Of a DNA stretch of 37,929 nucleotides, positions 29,906 to 37,929 are shown piece after piece. Below the pieces are notes generated by a model. That model searched no databases, was not told where the DNA came from, and worked only from the letters and a program-made list of their open reading frames with translations. How positions within the stretch are numbered: the stretch's first letter is position 1; the number at the start of each line of letters is the position of its first letter. The position numbers and the translations under genes were made by a program. Origin of the DNA: JBQTKD01 sp052389435 (GTDB lineage Bacteria; Actinomycetota; Actinomycetes; Sporichthyales; Sporichthyaceae); NCBI GenBank assembly GCA_052389435.1, contig JBQTIB010000122.1, positions 1-37,929 of the forward strand, read 5' to 3'.

Positions 29906-29948
29906 TCGTGTTTGCGGGCTCCCCTCCCGCCCTCCGCCCCTCGCCGTG

Positions 29949-30029
29949 CGCTTCACGCGCCGCCGTACCGCTCCACTCGTCCAAGTCCGGGGCACACGGC
30001 GAGTGAAGGGGTACCCCAACGAGTGAAGC
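29949..30029. repeat. 81-bp nested-palindrome element, copy 2
   Basis: This has the same length and plan as the element at 26509. The inner inverted repeat is 15 bp with two mismatches (GTACCGCTCCACTCG at 29965-29979 with CGAGTGAAGGGGTAC at 30000-30014) and the loop is again 20 nt. The outer arms GCTTCAC/GTGAAGC (29950-29956 with 30023-30029) pair perfectly over 7 bp. It lies between the convergent DUF3040 and transglutaminase genes, downstream of the intrinsic terminator at 29886. Confidence 0.85.
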
Positions 30030-30061
30030 CGTCCCCCCACCGCAGTGGAGGGGCCGGGGCG

Positions 30062-32509
30062 TCAGCTCGTTTTGAAGCTGCGGGTGCGGGCGATCCGGCC
30101 GGCCCTCGTGGCGGCTCGGCGGGCGAAGCCGGGAGCGAAGGTGCCGGAGGTGGTCTCGCGCAGCCACGGGACCAGGGACGGCGGAAGGATTAGGGCGCGC
30201 AGACGGGCGAGGCGACCGGTCCTGCCCGCCTGGTCCCGACGCACGTTCAGGACCGCGCTGCGCAGGCGACGGTGGTCCACCGAGCTACCGGGCTTGGCGT
30301 AGCGGCTGCGTTCCAGAGTCCCGGCCACGAGCGTCATCTCCGCGACGCCGGCGGCAGAGAGCGTTCCGCCGGCCTGCAGATCCGCCGCCGTCTGACGAGG
30401 GGTGCGCGCGGGCGGCCAGAGGTAGCCGAGGTCGAGGGTGTCGTCGCGCAGTTCGCGCCACGCGATCTCGGCGGCGAGCACGGCGTCTCCGCGTCCGGCG
30501 TTCACCCATCGGCGACGACGGATCGCAAGGCGCAGCAGGCGTGGCGCGGCCAACAGCAGCAGCAGGCCGGCGGTCAGCAGTTGCCACTTCCACCGGACGT
30601 ACCAGGCGATGCCCTTGTCGTTGCAGGTGTTGGTTTCGGGGTCGTAGCTCTGCTCCTCCGTGCAGTCCGGCGGCGGCGGGGGATCCTCCGCTCCGCCGGC
30701 TGCGCCCTCCGAGCCGGCGCTGCCGCCCTCGGACGACCCGCCGCCGGGTTCCTCCGACGGCTCGGGCTCCGGGGAGGGCTCGACCTCGTCTTCCCGGCCC
30801 GGGTCGGGCTCGTCCTCGGTGTCGCCGCCGGGGAGGAACGAGGGGGCGCTGGGGTTGGAGTTGGCCGAGCCGGGCGTCGGCTCGAAGCGGGTCCAGCCGA
30901 CGCCGGGCATCCACAGCTCCGGCCACGCGTGGGCGTCGTCGCTGCTGATCACGCGCTCGATGCCGTCGTCGGCGAGTTCGCCGGAGGTGAAGCCGACGTT
31001 GATGCGGCTCGGCACCCCCGCGATGCGCGCCATGACGGCCATGGCGGTGGCGAAGTGCTCGCAGTACCCGCGCCGATCGCGCAGGAAGTCCAGCAGCGCC
31101 GAGTTGCCCGTGCCGCCGGTCACGGACAGGTCGTAGACGAAGTTGCCGGGGCGCCGGAAGAACTGCTGGAGCGCCACGCCGATCTCCAGCGGGCCGTCGG
31201 CTCCGCGGGTGATGCGCTTCGCCTCGTTGACCACGGCCGCGGGAATGTCCGGGAGCTGGAGGTAGGGCTCGAGGTACTCGGTCAGCGGACCGAGGGCACC
31301 GGCCATGTCCTCGGCGGTGGGAGTCAGGTCGTAGGAGGCGATCGCGTACTGCTTGCCGGTGATCTGTTCCCGGCCCTCGTAGCTGACGACGTTGCCGGTC
31401 TTCTCGTCCAGGCGCCACTTGCCCTCGATGTCGAGCTGGGTGGCCGGGTAGGGCATCGGCAGGTAGTCCGACTGCAGGTTCTCACCCGCGAAGACCTGGG
31501 TGTCCACCGGCGTGGTGTCCACCCCGCGGCCCAGGCCCGGGGCCTCCGGCAGCGCGCCGTCGAACTTGCGCACCTCGCGGCGGGCGGCCTTCCACTCGGT
31601 GCCGTTGAACTCGTCGAGGGTGACCGCGCGCAGGTAGAGCTCGCCGGGCCGGGCCGAACTGGTGCGGACCCGCATGAGCTCGACGTCCGTGCGGTTCTGC
31701 AGGTTGCGGCGCATGGTGACCAGGGGATCGAGCGTGGAAATGGTCTTGCCCTGAGAATCGCCGATGCCCTTCTGCCCGAAGGCGCCGTCGGTGAGGCGGG
31801 GCATCGCCGCCGGGACGGCGACCGACAGGGACAGGGCGGCGACGCCCACGTTGCGGCTCATGCGCGAGAGCTGTGCGCCCCCGCGGCCGGGCTGGCCCTC
31901 GGCGACCCGGCCGCCGATCGGTATGCCCCAGCCGAGCAGGCGGTCCCGGCTGTCGGCGAGCAGCATCAGCAGATAGCCCAGTGCCGGCAGCACGAACAGC
32001 CACGCGTCCACGCCCTCGGGCAGCAGGGCGGCGGGTACCACGTAGAGCGCCAGCAACGGCAGACCGGCGAGCGCCGTCTGGCCGTACGCGGCGGCCAGCA
32101 GGTCGACGAGAATCGCCGCCAGCAGCACTGCGGCCACCGTCACCAGCGAGATGCCCTCGCCCGGGACGACCGGAGGAGTCAGCGTTTCGATCTGGAAGAA
32201 GCCTTCGTCGGTCAGGCGTTGCAACGCCTCGATGGCGTCCCGGTCCGGAACGAACCCGCCCGCGGCGAACTCGGAGGCGTACAGCGCCGTCATGTAGCAG
32301 AACCCGACGGCCACCTGCGCCAGCATCGTGATGGGCCCGGGGACGCGCAGCGCACGCCCGCCGGCGCCAAGCACCGCGACGATGGTCATCGCGCCCAGAC
32401 ATTGCACGAACCACTCGGAGCCGTCGAGCACGGAGAACAGGACGACGGTGCTCAGCAGGACCGCGAGCCAGCCCATGACGGTTAGCCGCAGCGACGAACT
32501 CTGACTCAC
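30062..32509 (-). CDS. TgpA-like membrane transglutaminase with DUF4129-type C-terminus
   Basis: The 815-residue protein has an N-terminal domain of about six membrane helices (10-235), an extracytoplasmic region with a transglutaminase-like fold carrying C483 in RGYCEHFATAMAVMAR and H527 in SSDDAHAWPELWM, with E543 of RFEPTPG at the usual acid position. A Pro/Glu/Gly-rich linker (about 555-620) with two Cys (PPPDCTEEQ and ETNTCND) follows, then one more helix and a cytoplasmic DUF4129-type end. Such proteins may act as proteases or cross-linkers at the cell surface. GTG 32509 has GGGAGGG 4 nt upstream. It is the last gene of the MoxR-DUF58-transglutaminase set. Confidence 0.9.
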   Translation of the reverse strand: MSQSSSLRLTVMGWLAVLLSTVVLFSVLDGSEWFVQCLGAMTIVAVLGAGGRALRVPGPITMLAQVAVGFCYMTALYASEFAAGGFVPDRDAIEALQRLTDEGFFQIETLTPPVVPGEGISLVTVAAVLLAAILVDLLAAAYGQTALAGLPLLALYVVPAALLPEGVDAWLFVLPALGYLLMLLADSRDRLLGWGIPIGGRVAEGQPGRGGAQLSRMSRNVGVAALSLSVAVPAAMPRLTDGAFGQKGIGDSQGKTISTLDPLVTMRRNLQNRTDVELMRVRTSSARPGELYLRAVTLDEFNGTEWKAARREVRKFDGALPEAPGLGRGVDTTPVDTQVFAGENLQSDYLPMPYPATQLDIEGKWRLDEKTGNVVSYEGREQITGKQYAIASYDLTPTAEDMAGALGPLTEYLEPYLQLPDIPAAVVNEAKRITRGADGPLEIGVALQQFFRRPGNFVYDLSVTGGTGNSALLDFLRDRRGYCEHFATAMAVMARIAGVPSRINVGFTSGELADDGIERVISSDDAHAWPELWMPGVGWTRFEPTPGSANSNPSAPSFLPGGDTEDEPDPGREDEVEPSPEPEPSEEPGGGSSEGGSAGSEGAAGGAEDPPPPPDCTEEQSYDPETNTCNDKGIAWYVRWKWQLLTAGLLLLLAAPRLLRLAIRRRRWVNAGRGDAVLAAEIAWRELRDDTLDLGYLWPPARTPRQTAADLQAGGTLSAAGVAEMTLVAGTLERSRYAKPGSSVDHRRLRSAVLNVRRDQAGRTGRLARLRALILPPSLVPWLRETTSGTFAPGFARRAATRAGRIARTRSFKTS

Positions 32510-32582
32510 ACGCCCTCCCCGTCGGCCCACACCCGCGCGACCGTAGCTCGCGCGGATTGGTCGCGGCTGTGTGCCGAAACGT

Positions 32583-33872
32583 TCACGCGACCGTCCCGAC
32601 CTGCTTGGCCGGCCCGACCGCGGCGCCCGCGCCGCGGCCCCAGACCTCGGAGAGGCGGTTGCCCGACACGACCGGGACGACCCGCCACCCGCCGTTGCGC
32701 AGCAGCGCGACGTTGCGATCGAAGTCCGGGTCGGGCGCGCTTTCGACGTACCCGTCGCGCCAGGACTCGGTGCGCAGCAGCAGTGCGATGGCCGTGGTGG
32801 TGCCGCCGCGCCGCCGCGCGAGGTCGGCGGCGTCCTGTTCGTTCAGGTGCCCGAGCACGGCGATCACCAGGCTGTCCGCGCCGCCTCGGCTCAGGGACAG
32901 GCTCGCGTCGCGCAGCGTCGGGATCTTCGAGGGCGTCAGCACCGCGAGCGCGTCGAGCAGCAGGCCTTCGACGTCCGGCAGCGGTGCGCTGATCTCGCCG
33001 CCCATCCCGGCGAGGCCGGTGCCGGTCTCGGTGATGACGCGCAGCGTGTACTCGCGCCGGTTGAGATGGATCGCGAGGCTGGCCGCCGCCGAGACGCCCC
33101 ACTCGAGCGAGGAGCGCAGGCCTTCGCCCTGATGGGCGCCCGAGCGCACGTCGAGCAGGATCGTCGCGCGGGACTGCCGGTGCTGTTCCTCCCGGCGCAC
33201 CATCAGCTCGCCCTTGCGCGCGGTGGCCTTCCAGTGCACGCGGTGGAGAGAGTCTCCGAAGCGGTACTCCCGGACGGCGATGTCGTCCTCGCCCGCGGCC
33301 GGGATGGAGCTCGGCTGGGTGTCGTTGCTGCCGGTCCACTCGCCGCCGAGCTGCACGACCGGCAGGTTCTCCACGACCGGGATGACGATGAGGTCGTCGG
33401 TACCCGGGAAGGCGCGGGGGATCTCGCACATGCCGAACGGGTCGGCGACGCGCATGGTCAACGGTCCGATCCGATACCGGCCGCGGACCTCGCTGCGGAC
33501 CCGGTAGAACACCTCGCGCGCGCCGCGCGGGTCGAGCCGGTCGACGACGAAGCGCGGACGAGCGCTCATGCCGCGCGGCAGCGTGTCCTCGGCGAGCAGC
33601 AGGCCGCTCGGCACCAGCGACTCGTTCTCCAGTCGAAGGGTGACCTTGGCCTCCTCCCCGGCGGGCACGCGACCCGGCTCCACCAGGCGGGTGCACTTGA
33701 TCGAGTGCTGCGTGCGCAGCACCGCGATGGCACACCCGATCGGCAGGACCAGCAGCAGTACCGCCACCCGGAGCAGGTCCGGCTGGCCGAGCAGGAACGA
33801 GCAGATCGCCGCGGCGATGCCGCCGACGAAGAACGACTTCCCGCGCACGGTCAGACCGCGGACGACCTTCAC
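32583..33872 (-). CDS. DUF58 domain protein
   Basis: The 429-residue protein has two N-terminal membrane helices (about 13-50), a beta-rich extracellular-type segment, and the DUF58 core VREYRFGDSLHRVHWKATARKGELMVRREE (near 200-230), which runs into a vWA-like fold (RATILLDVRSG). DUF58 proteins are encoded with MoxR ATPases, which are thought to act on them as chaperones through the vWA-like part. GTG 33872 lies 3 nt after the MoxR stop. The following 73-nt gap leads to the transglutaminase. The biological output of the triad is unsettled. Confidence 0.92.
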   Translation of the reverse strand: MKVVRGLTVRGKSFFVGGIAAAICSFLLGQPDLLRVAVLLLVLPIGCAIAVLRTQHSIKCTRLVEPGRVPAGEEAKVTLRLENESLVPSGLLLAEDTLPRGMSARPRFVVDRLDPRGAREVFYRVRSEVRGRYRIGPLTMRVADPFGMCEIPRAFPGTDDLIVIPVVENLPVVQLGGEWTGSNDTQPSSIPAAGEDDIAVREYRFGDSLHRVHWKATARKGELMVRREEQHRQSRATILLDVRSGAHQGEGLRSSLEWGVSAAASLAIHLNRREYTLRVITETGTGLAGMGGEISAPLPDVEGLLLDALAVLTPSKIPTLRDASLSLSRGGADSLVIAVLGHLNEQDAADLARRRGGTTTAIALLLRTESWRDGYVESAPDPDFDRNVALLRNGGWRVVPVVSGNRLSEVWGRGAGAAVGPAKQVGTVA

Positions 33873-33875
33873 GGG

Positions 33876-34919
<1,044 letters not shown>

Positions 34920-35046
34920 GAGTCCTCCAGAAGCGAGTGCACCGGCGAGAGGAGCCCCCGCCGTCGAAGTTGATCGTCATTCTCCACTGCCGACCTTGAT
35001 GTCGGGAGGGCGATCGGGCGGAGGAGTTCGCCTTTCCCGCCCCCGA

Positions 35047-35062
35047 GTGGAGGGAAATGGGG
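35047..35062 (+). promoter_or_regulatory. Second, shorter MraZ-like box pair
   Basis: GTGGAG at 35047-35052 and ATGGGG at 35057-35062 have the 10-bp period seen in the mraZ promoter boxes 118 bp away. It sits nearer the moxR side of the divergent gap. Two degenerate G-rich hexamers could be coincidence. Confidence 0.3.
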
Positions 35063-35158
35063 GATCGGCGACCGCCCGCGGCCCCACGCAGGCCGTTCCA
35101 GACGCTCGGAACCGCTCGGAAATGCCCATATCGGGCACGCGCGCACCCTCGCGTCGCA

Positions 35159-35200
35159 TTGACGGTGGAGTGAAGTGGAGTACGGTGGGGCGCTATGGAG
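35159..35200 (+). promoter_or_regulatory. mraZ promoter with four MraZ-type boxes
   Basis: A -35 TTGACG (35159-35164) and -10 TACGGT (35181-35186) are 16 nt apart. Overlaid on them are GTGGAG at 35165, GTGGAG at 35175, GTGGGG at 35185 and ATGGAG at 35195, each exactly 10 bp apart, so that all lie on one face of the helix. MraZ is known to bind G-rich direct repeats with this period in its own promoter and repress it, so autoregulation is very likely. Confidence 0.8.
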
Positions 35201-35231
35201 CAGATCGGGCTTCTTGGGTGGGGGAGGGGCC

Positions 35232-35663
35232 GTGTTTCTCGGTACCCACACCCCTCGGCTGGACGACAAGGGCCGCCTGATCCTTCCTGCGAAGTTCCGC
35301 GACGACCTCGCGGAGGGACTCGTGATCACGAAGGGCCAGGAGCGTTGTCTCTACATCTGGCCGGTGGCGGAGTTCGCGCGCATCGCGGAGGCACTCCGGA
35401 CGGCGCCGGTCACGCAGAAGGGGCCCCGGGACTTCATGCGGGTGCTCTACGCGGGTGCCTCGCAGGAGATTCCGGACAAGCAGGGCCGCATCACGCTCCC
35501 CACGCAGTTGCGCGAGTACGCGGGACTGGAGCGCGACTGCGCCGTGATCGGCGCGAACTCCCGGGTGGAGATCTGGGACACCGCCGCGTGGAACTCCTAC
35601 CTGGCCGCCCAGGAACAGGCGTTCGCCGACCTCTCCGAGGAGGTGCTGCCCGGTTTGATGTGA
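35232..35663 (+). CDS. mraZ: Transcriptional regulator MraZ
   Basis: MraZ is the AbrB-like ring-forming DNA-binding protein that heads the division and cell wall cluster. The 143-residue product starts MFLGTHTPRLDDKGRLILPA and has the second half-domain IPDKQGRITLP, so both DxxGR loops are intact. GTG 35232 has GGAGGGG 2-3 nt upstream and gives the standard family start. Direct repeats in its promoter (35165-35200) fit autorepression. It is followed by a 154-nt gap before rsmH in which I see no terminator and no certain promoter. Confidence 0.97.
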   Translation: MFLGTHTPRLDDKGRLILPAKFRDDLAEGLVITKGQERCLYIWPVAEFARIAEALRTAPVTQKGPRDFMRVLYAGASQEIPDKQGRITLPTQLREYAGLERDCAVIGANSRVEIWDTAAWNSYLAAQEQAFADLSEEVLPGLM

Positions 35664-35817
35664 CGCATCGTCAGTAACGACTACCGAAGATCGTGCGGTT
35701 AGGTCTCCTCCCGCTCATGCGCCGACTCACTTCCCCAGAGCCGGCACCCGAGCGGGCGGGGACCCGAGTGCACGAAAACCTTCGAACGAACCGATCTGGG
35801 CAGGAAGGCGCGACCAC

Positions 35818-36771
35818 GTGGATCCGGTGCACGTTCCGGTGCTCGTCGAGCGCATCCTGGCCGTTCTCTCTCCCGCGCTCGCCCAGCCCGAGGCGGTGGT
35901 GGTCGACGCGACCCTCGGCCTCGGCGGGCACAGCGAGGCGATGCTCGAGGCCTTCGACGGCCTGTCGCTGATCGGGCTGGACCGCGACCAGAACGCACTG
36001 GCCAGGTCCGGCGAACGGCTCGCCCGCTTCGGGGACCGGGTCCGGCTCGTCCACGCCCGCTACGACGAACTGCCCGAGGTACTCGCCGGGCTCGGGCGGC
36101 GCCGGGTGCAGGGCATGCTCTTCGACCTCGGCGTCTCCTCGATGCAGTTGGACGAGGACGACCGCGGGTTCGCCTACTCGCGGGACACCGTGCTGGACAT
36201 GCGCATGGACCAGACCCGGGGCATCACGGCGGCCGAGGTCCTCAACACCTACTCGGTGGGGGACCTGACCCGCATCGTCGGCACCTACGGCGAGGAGAAG
36301 TTCGCCAAGCGCATCGCGCACGCCGTCGTCGCGGCTCGCGCGAAGGAGCCGTTCACCACCTCGCCGCGGCTGGTCGACCTGATCAGGGACGCCATCCCGG
36401 CGCCGGCCCGCCGTACGGGCGGCAACCCGGCCAAGCGCACGTTCCAGGCCCTGCGCATCGAGGTGAACGGCGAGCTCGCCGGCCTCGAAGCGGCGCTGCC
36501 CGCCGCCATCGAGCACGCCGCCGTGTCCGGACGCATCGCCGTCCTGACCTACCACTCGCTCGAAGACCGTCCGGTCAAGCGGGCCTTCGCGGCCGCGGCG
36601 GCTTCCACCGCGCCGATCGGACTGCCCGTCGAGCTGCCCGAGCACGCCCCGATCCTGAAACTGCTCGCCCGCGGGGAGACCCCGACCGAGGCGGAGATCG
36701 CCGCCAACCCGCGCGCCGCGTCGGCGCGGCTGCGGGCCGTGGAAAAGCTCCGAGAGGGTCGGTGCGCGTAA
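35818..36771 (+). CDS. rsmH: 16S rRNA (cytosine-1402-N4)-methyltransferase
   Basis: RsmH (MraW) methylates N4 of C1402 in the 16S rRNA P site. The 317-residue protein starts MDPVHVPVLVERIL, then shows SAM motif I DATLGLGGHSEAML (30-43), FDLGVSSMQLDEDDRGFAYS, YGEEKFAKRIAHAVV, KRTFQALRIEVNGEL and TYHSLEDRPVKRAF. All are diagnostic and intact. GTG 35818 has GGAAGG about 9-10 nt upstream. The TAA stop overlaps the ftsL ATG by one base (TAATG). Confidence 0.97.
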   Translation: MDPVHVPVLVERILAVLSPALAQPEAVVVDATLGLGGHSEAMLEAFDGLSLIGLDRDQNALARSGERLARFGDRVRLVHARYDELPEVLAGLGRRRVQGMLFDLGVSSMQLDEDDRGFAYSRDTVLDMRMDQTRGITAAEVLNTYSVGDLTRIVGTYGEEKFAKRIAHAVVAARAKEPFTTSPRLVDLIRDAIPAPARRTGGNPAKRTFQALRIEVNGELAGLEAALPAAIEHAAVSGRIAVLTYHSLEDRPVKRAFAAAAASTAPIGLPVELPEHAPILKLLARGETPTEAEIAANPRAASARLRAVEKLREGRCA

Positions 36772-37481
36772 TGGCCTCCGCAGCACGTCAGCACGTCGCG
36801 CGCTCGGCCGCGGCCACCGCCCTGCCGCTGCCGGAGCGGACGGTCCGGCGCGGCACCACCGGGTTGCCGACGGTCGGGCCGAGCCCGGTGGAGGCGGCCG
36901 ATCGCGCCGGTCGCGCCTCGTTCGTGGTGTTGGTGCTCTTGGTCCTGAGCGTCGGTCTCGTCGGGCTGCTCGTGGTGAACACCGCCCTGGCGCGCAATTC
37001 GTTCACCGTGAACCAGCTGCAGCGAGCCAACCTCGAGCAGGCCGAACTCAGCCTGGCGCTGCAGGAGGACCTGGCCCGCGCCGAGTCCCCGGCGACTCTG
37101 GCGAAGGCTGCCCGCGAGCTCGGCATGGTGCCCGCCCGCAGCGTCGCCTACCTACGACTGGCCGACGGCACCATCAGCGGCCGCGCCTCGACGGCGAAGG
37201 GCGCCCCGGCACCGCTGACCCCGGAGCAGGCCGCCGAACAGGCGCTCGCGAAGGCGCAGGCCACGGCGGAGAAGAAGGCCAAGGCGCAGGCGAAGGCGAA
37301 GGCCGACGCTGCGCGTGCCGCCGCCGAAGCTCGAGCCCGCGCCGCAGAGATCGCGCGGTCGAAGGTCGAGGCCAGGGAGAAGGCCCTGCGGGCCAAGGTC
37401 GCCAAGCAGAACAGGGCCGCCGCCCAGGGGCGTGGCGAGACCGTGCTCGCGCCCCCGACGTCGGAAGGTCGAAGCAGATGA
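36771..37481 (+). CDS. ftsL: FtsL-like divisome protein with long basic coiled tail
   Basis: By position (between rsmH and ftsI) and topology this is FtsL, a bitopic divisome protein that, with FtsB and FtsQ, activates FtsWI. The 236-residue product has a cytoplasmic N-terminus (1-48), one membrane helix (about 50-71) and an extracytoplasmic leucine-zipper-like coil (NQLQRANLEQAELSLALQED) followed by LAKAARELGMVPA, a typical FtsL end. The additional C-terminal 95 residues are an Ala/Lys/Arg/Glu-rich helical repeat not found in short FtsL proteins. ATG 36771 overlaps the rsmH stop and the gene ends in an ATGA overlap with ftsI. Confidence 0.85.
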   Translation: MASAARQHVARSAAATALPLPERTVRRGTTGLPTVGPSPVEAADRAGRASFVVLVLLVLSVGLVGLLVVNTALARNSFTVNQLQRANLEQAELSLALQEDLARAESPATLAKAARELGMVPARSVAYLRLADGTISGRASTAKGAPAPLTPEQAAEQALAKAQATAEKKAKAQAKAKADAARAAAEARARAAEIARSKVEAREKALRAKVAKQNRAAAQGRGETVLAPPTSEGRSR

Positions 37482-37929
37482 GCAACCGCCCGGGGGAGCG
37501 TCGAGGCGACTGGTCGGTGCCGTCCGCGCGTTCGGGGCCGGCGCGCCGGCCGGCGCCGGGGCGTGCCCCGGCGGCGAAGCGCCGCATGCGGCGTCGCCCG
37601 GTGCGTCGCGGCGTGGGCCTGGGCGACCCGGCACGCCGGCTCGGCGTGGCCTCGCTCCTGCTCGGTCTCGTCGTCGCGCTGTTGGTCGGCCGGCTGGTCC
37701 AGGTCCAGGGCGTGCAGGCCCGGACCTACGCCGCCGTCGCCCAGAGCGAACGGCTGCGCACGATCGACGTACCCGCCACCCGCGGCGTCATCTTCGACCG
37801 CGACGGCGAAGTCCTGGCCCGGAGCGTGCCCGCCCGCAAGGTCACCGCGGACCCGATGCTGATCGGCGACCCGGTCGGCTACGCGCAACTGCTCGCGCCG
37901 CAGCTCGGGGTCGACGCGGACTCCCTCGC
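37478..37929 (+). CDS. ftsI: Penicillin-binding protein FtsI (PBP3), N-terminal part
   Basis: FtsI is the septal class B transpeptidase that cross-links new peptidoglycan during division. The window holds about 150 residues: a long Arg/Pro-rich cytoplasmic tail (1-50), a membrane helix (about 57-75), and the start of the PBP dimerisation domain with LVQVQGVQARTYAAVAQSER and TRGVIFDRDGEVLARS. The transpeptidase domain and its SxxK/SxN/KTG motifs lie beyond the right edge. ATG 37478 overlaps the ftsL TGA (ATGA). Confidence 0.93.
   Translation, partial: MSNRPGERRGDWSVPSARSGPARRPAPGRAPAAKRRMRRRPVRRGVGLGDPARRLGVASLLLGLVVALLVGRLVQVQGVQARTYAAVAQSERLRTIDVPATRGVIFDRDGEVLARSVPARKVTADPMLIGDPVGYAQLLAPQLGVDADSL

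Noticed and set aside
30272..32485. Plus-strand frame of about 737 codons opposite the transglutaminase gene
   Set aside because: Shadow of the TgpA-like gene; His/Gln/Arg/Gly-rich translation without conserved motifs.

Overview
The window is about 38 kb of very GC-rich, tightly packed bacterial chromosome from an actinomycete. The basis for this is the GC content, the many GTG starts, stop/start overlaps of the GTGA/ATGA type, a cytochrome bcc-aa3 (qcrCAB/ctaE) cluster, a PimB-type mannosyltransferase, an exonuclease-UvrC fusion and a mraZ-rsmH-ftsL-ftsI division cluster. From memory, the gene order resembles the Rv2166c-Rv2196 region of Mycobacterium tuberculosis and the SCO2077-SCO2151 region of Streptomyces coelicolor. 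I cannot name the genus. Most of the window is therefore conserved core genome; the less ordinary material is in the spacers, in a large scaffold-like protein and in several regulatory layouts.

Layout. 1-2707 (minus): respiratory operon ctaE > qcrC > qcrA > qcrB, with qcrB cut by the window edge. 2809-5267 (plus): a CtaG-type oxidase assembly protein, a degenerate receiver protein and trpD. 5271-8130 (minus): exonuclease/UvrC fusion > rhomboid protease > stand-alone Lrp-type sensor domain. 8306-13852 (plus): a four-cysteine mini-protein, a riboswitch-controlled NlpC/P60 wall hydrolase, a membrane-anchored HExxH protease, an M48 protease and pimB. 13857-19201 (minus): a pseudo-receiver/coiled-coil/GAF protein > sensor kinase > NarL-type regulator. 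19336-23937 (plus): metallophosphatase, SRPBCC protein, ArsA/Get3-like ATPase, a three-cysteine protein, ROK glucokinase and an EEP phosphohydrolase. 23945-25485 (minus): alpha/beta hydrolase and a small membrane protein. 25744-26457 (plus): acyltransferase. 26596-28068 (minus): glpK. 28112-29855 (plus): DUF2203, methyltransferase and DUF3040 proteins. 30062-34919 (minus): MoxR > DUF58 > transglutaminase triad. 35232-end (plus): mraZ, rsmH, ftsL and the start of ftsI.

How it works together. The two ends concern respiration and septal wall synthesis. The middle is rich in envelope functions: wall hydrolase, membrane proteases, PIM mannosyltransferase, lysophospholipid-type acyltransferase, glycerol and glucose kinases. 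Regulation visible in the DNA includes a c-di-AMP (ydaO-type) riboswitch with its own promoter before the wall hydrolase; a mraZ promoter carrying four GTGGAG-like boxes at an exact 10-bp period; and a recurring arrangement in which a TANNNT-like -10 box sits 6-7 nt before the start codon, suggesting leaderless transcripts for ctaE, the CtaG gene, the exonuclease fusion, the sensor kinase, glpK, the DUF2203 gene and a 15-codon upstream ORF.

The most unusual DNA is a pair of 81-bp nested-palindrome elements of identical length, each lying between convergent genes; a 69-bp tandem duplication with an internal hairpin; a 43-nt C-tract; and two tiny ORFs that overlap the next gene's start by 4 nt. 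I see no tRNA, rRNA, CRISPR array, insertion sequence or prophage.
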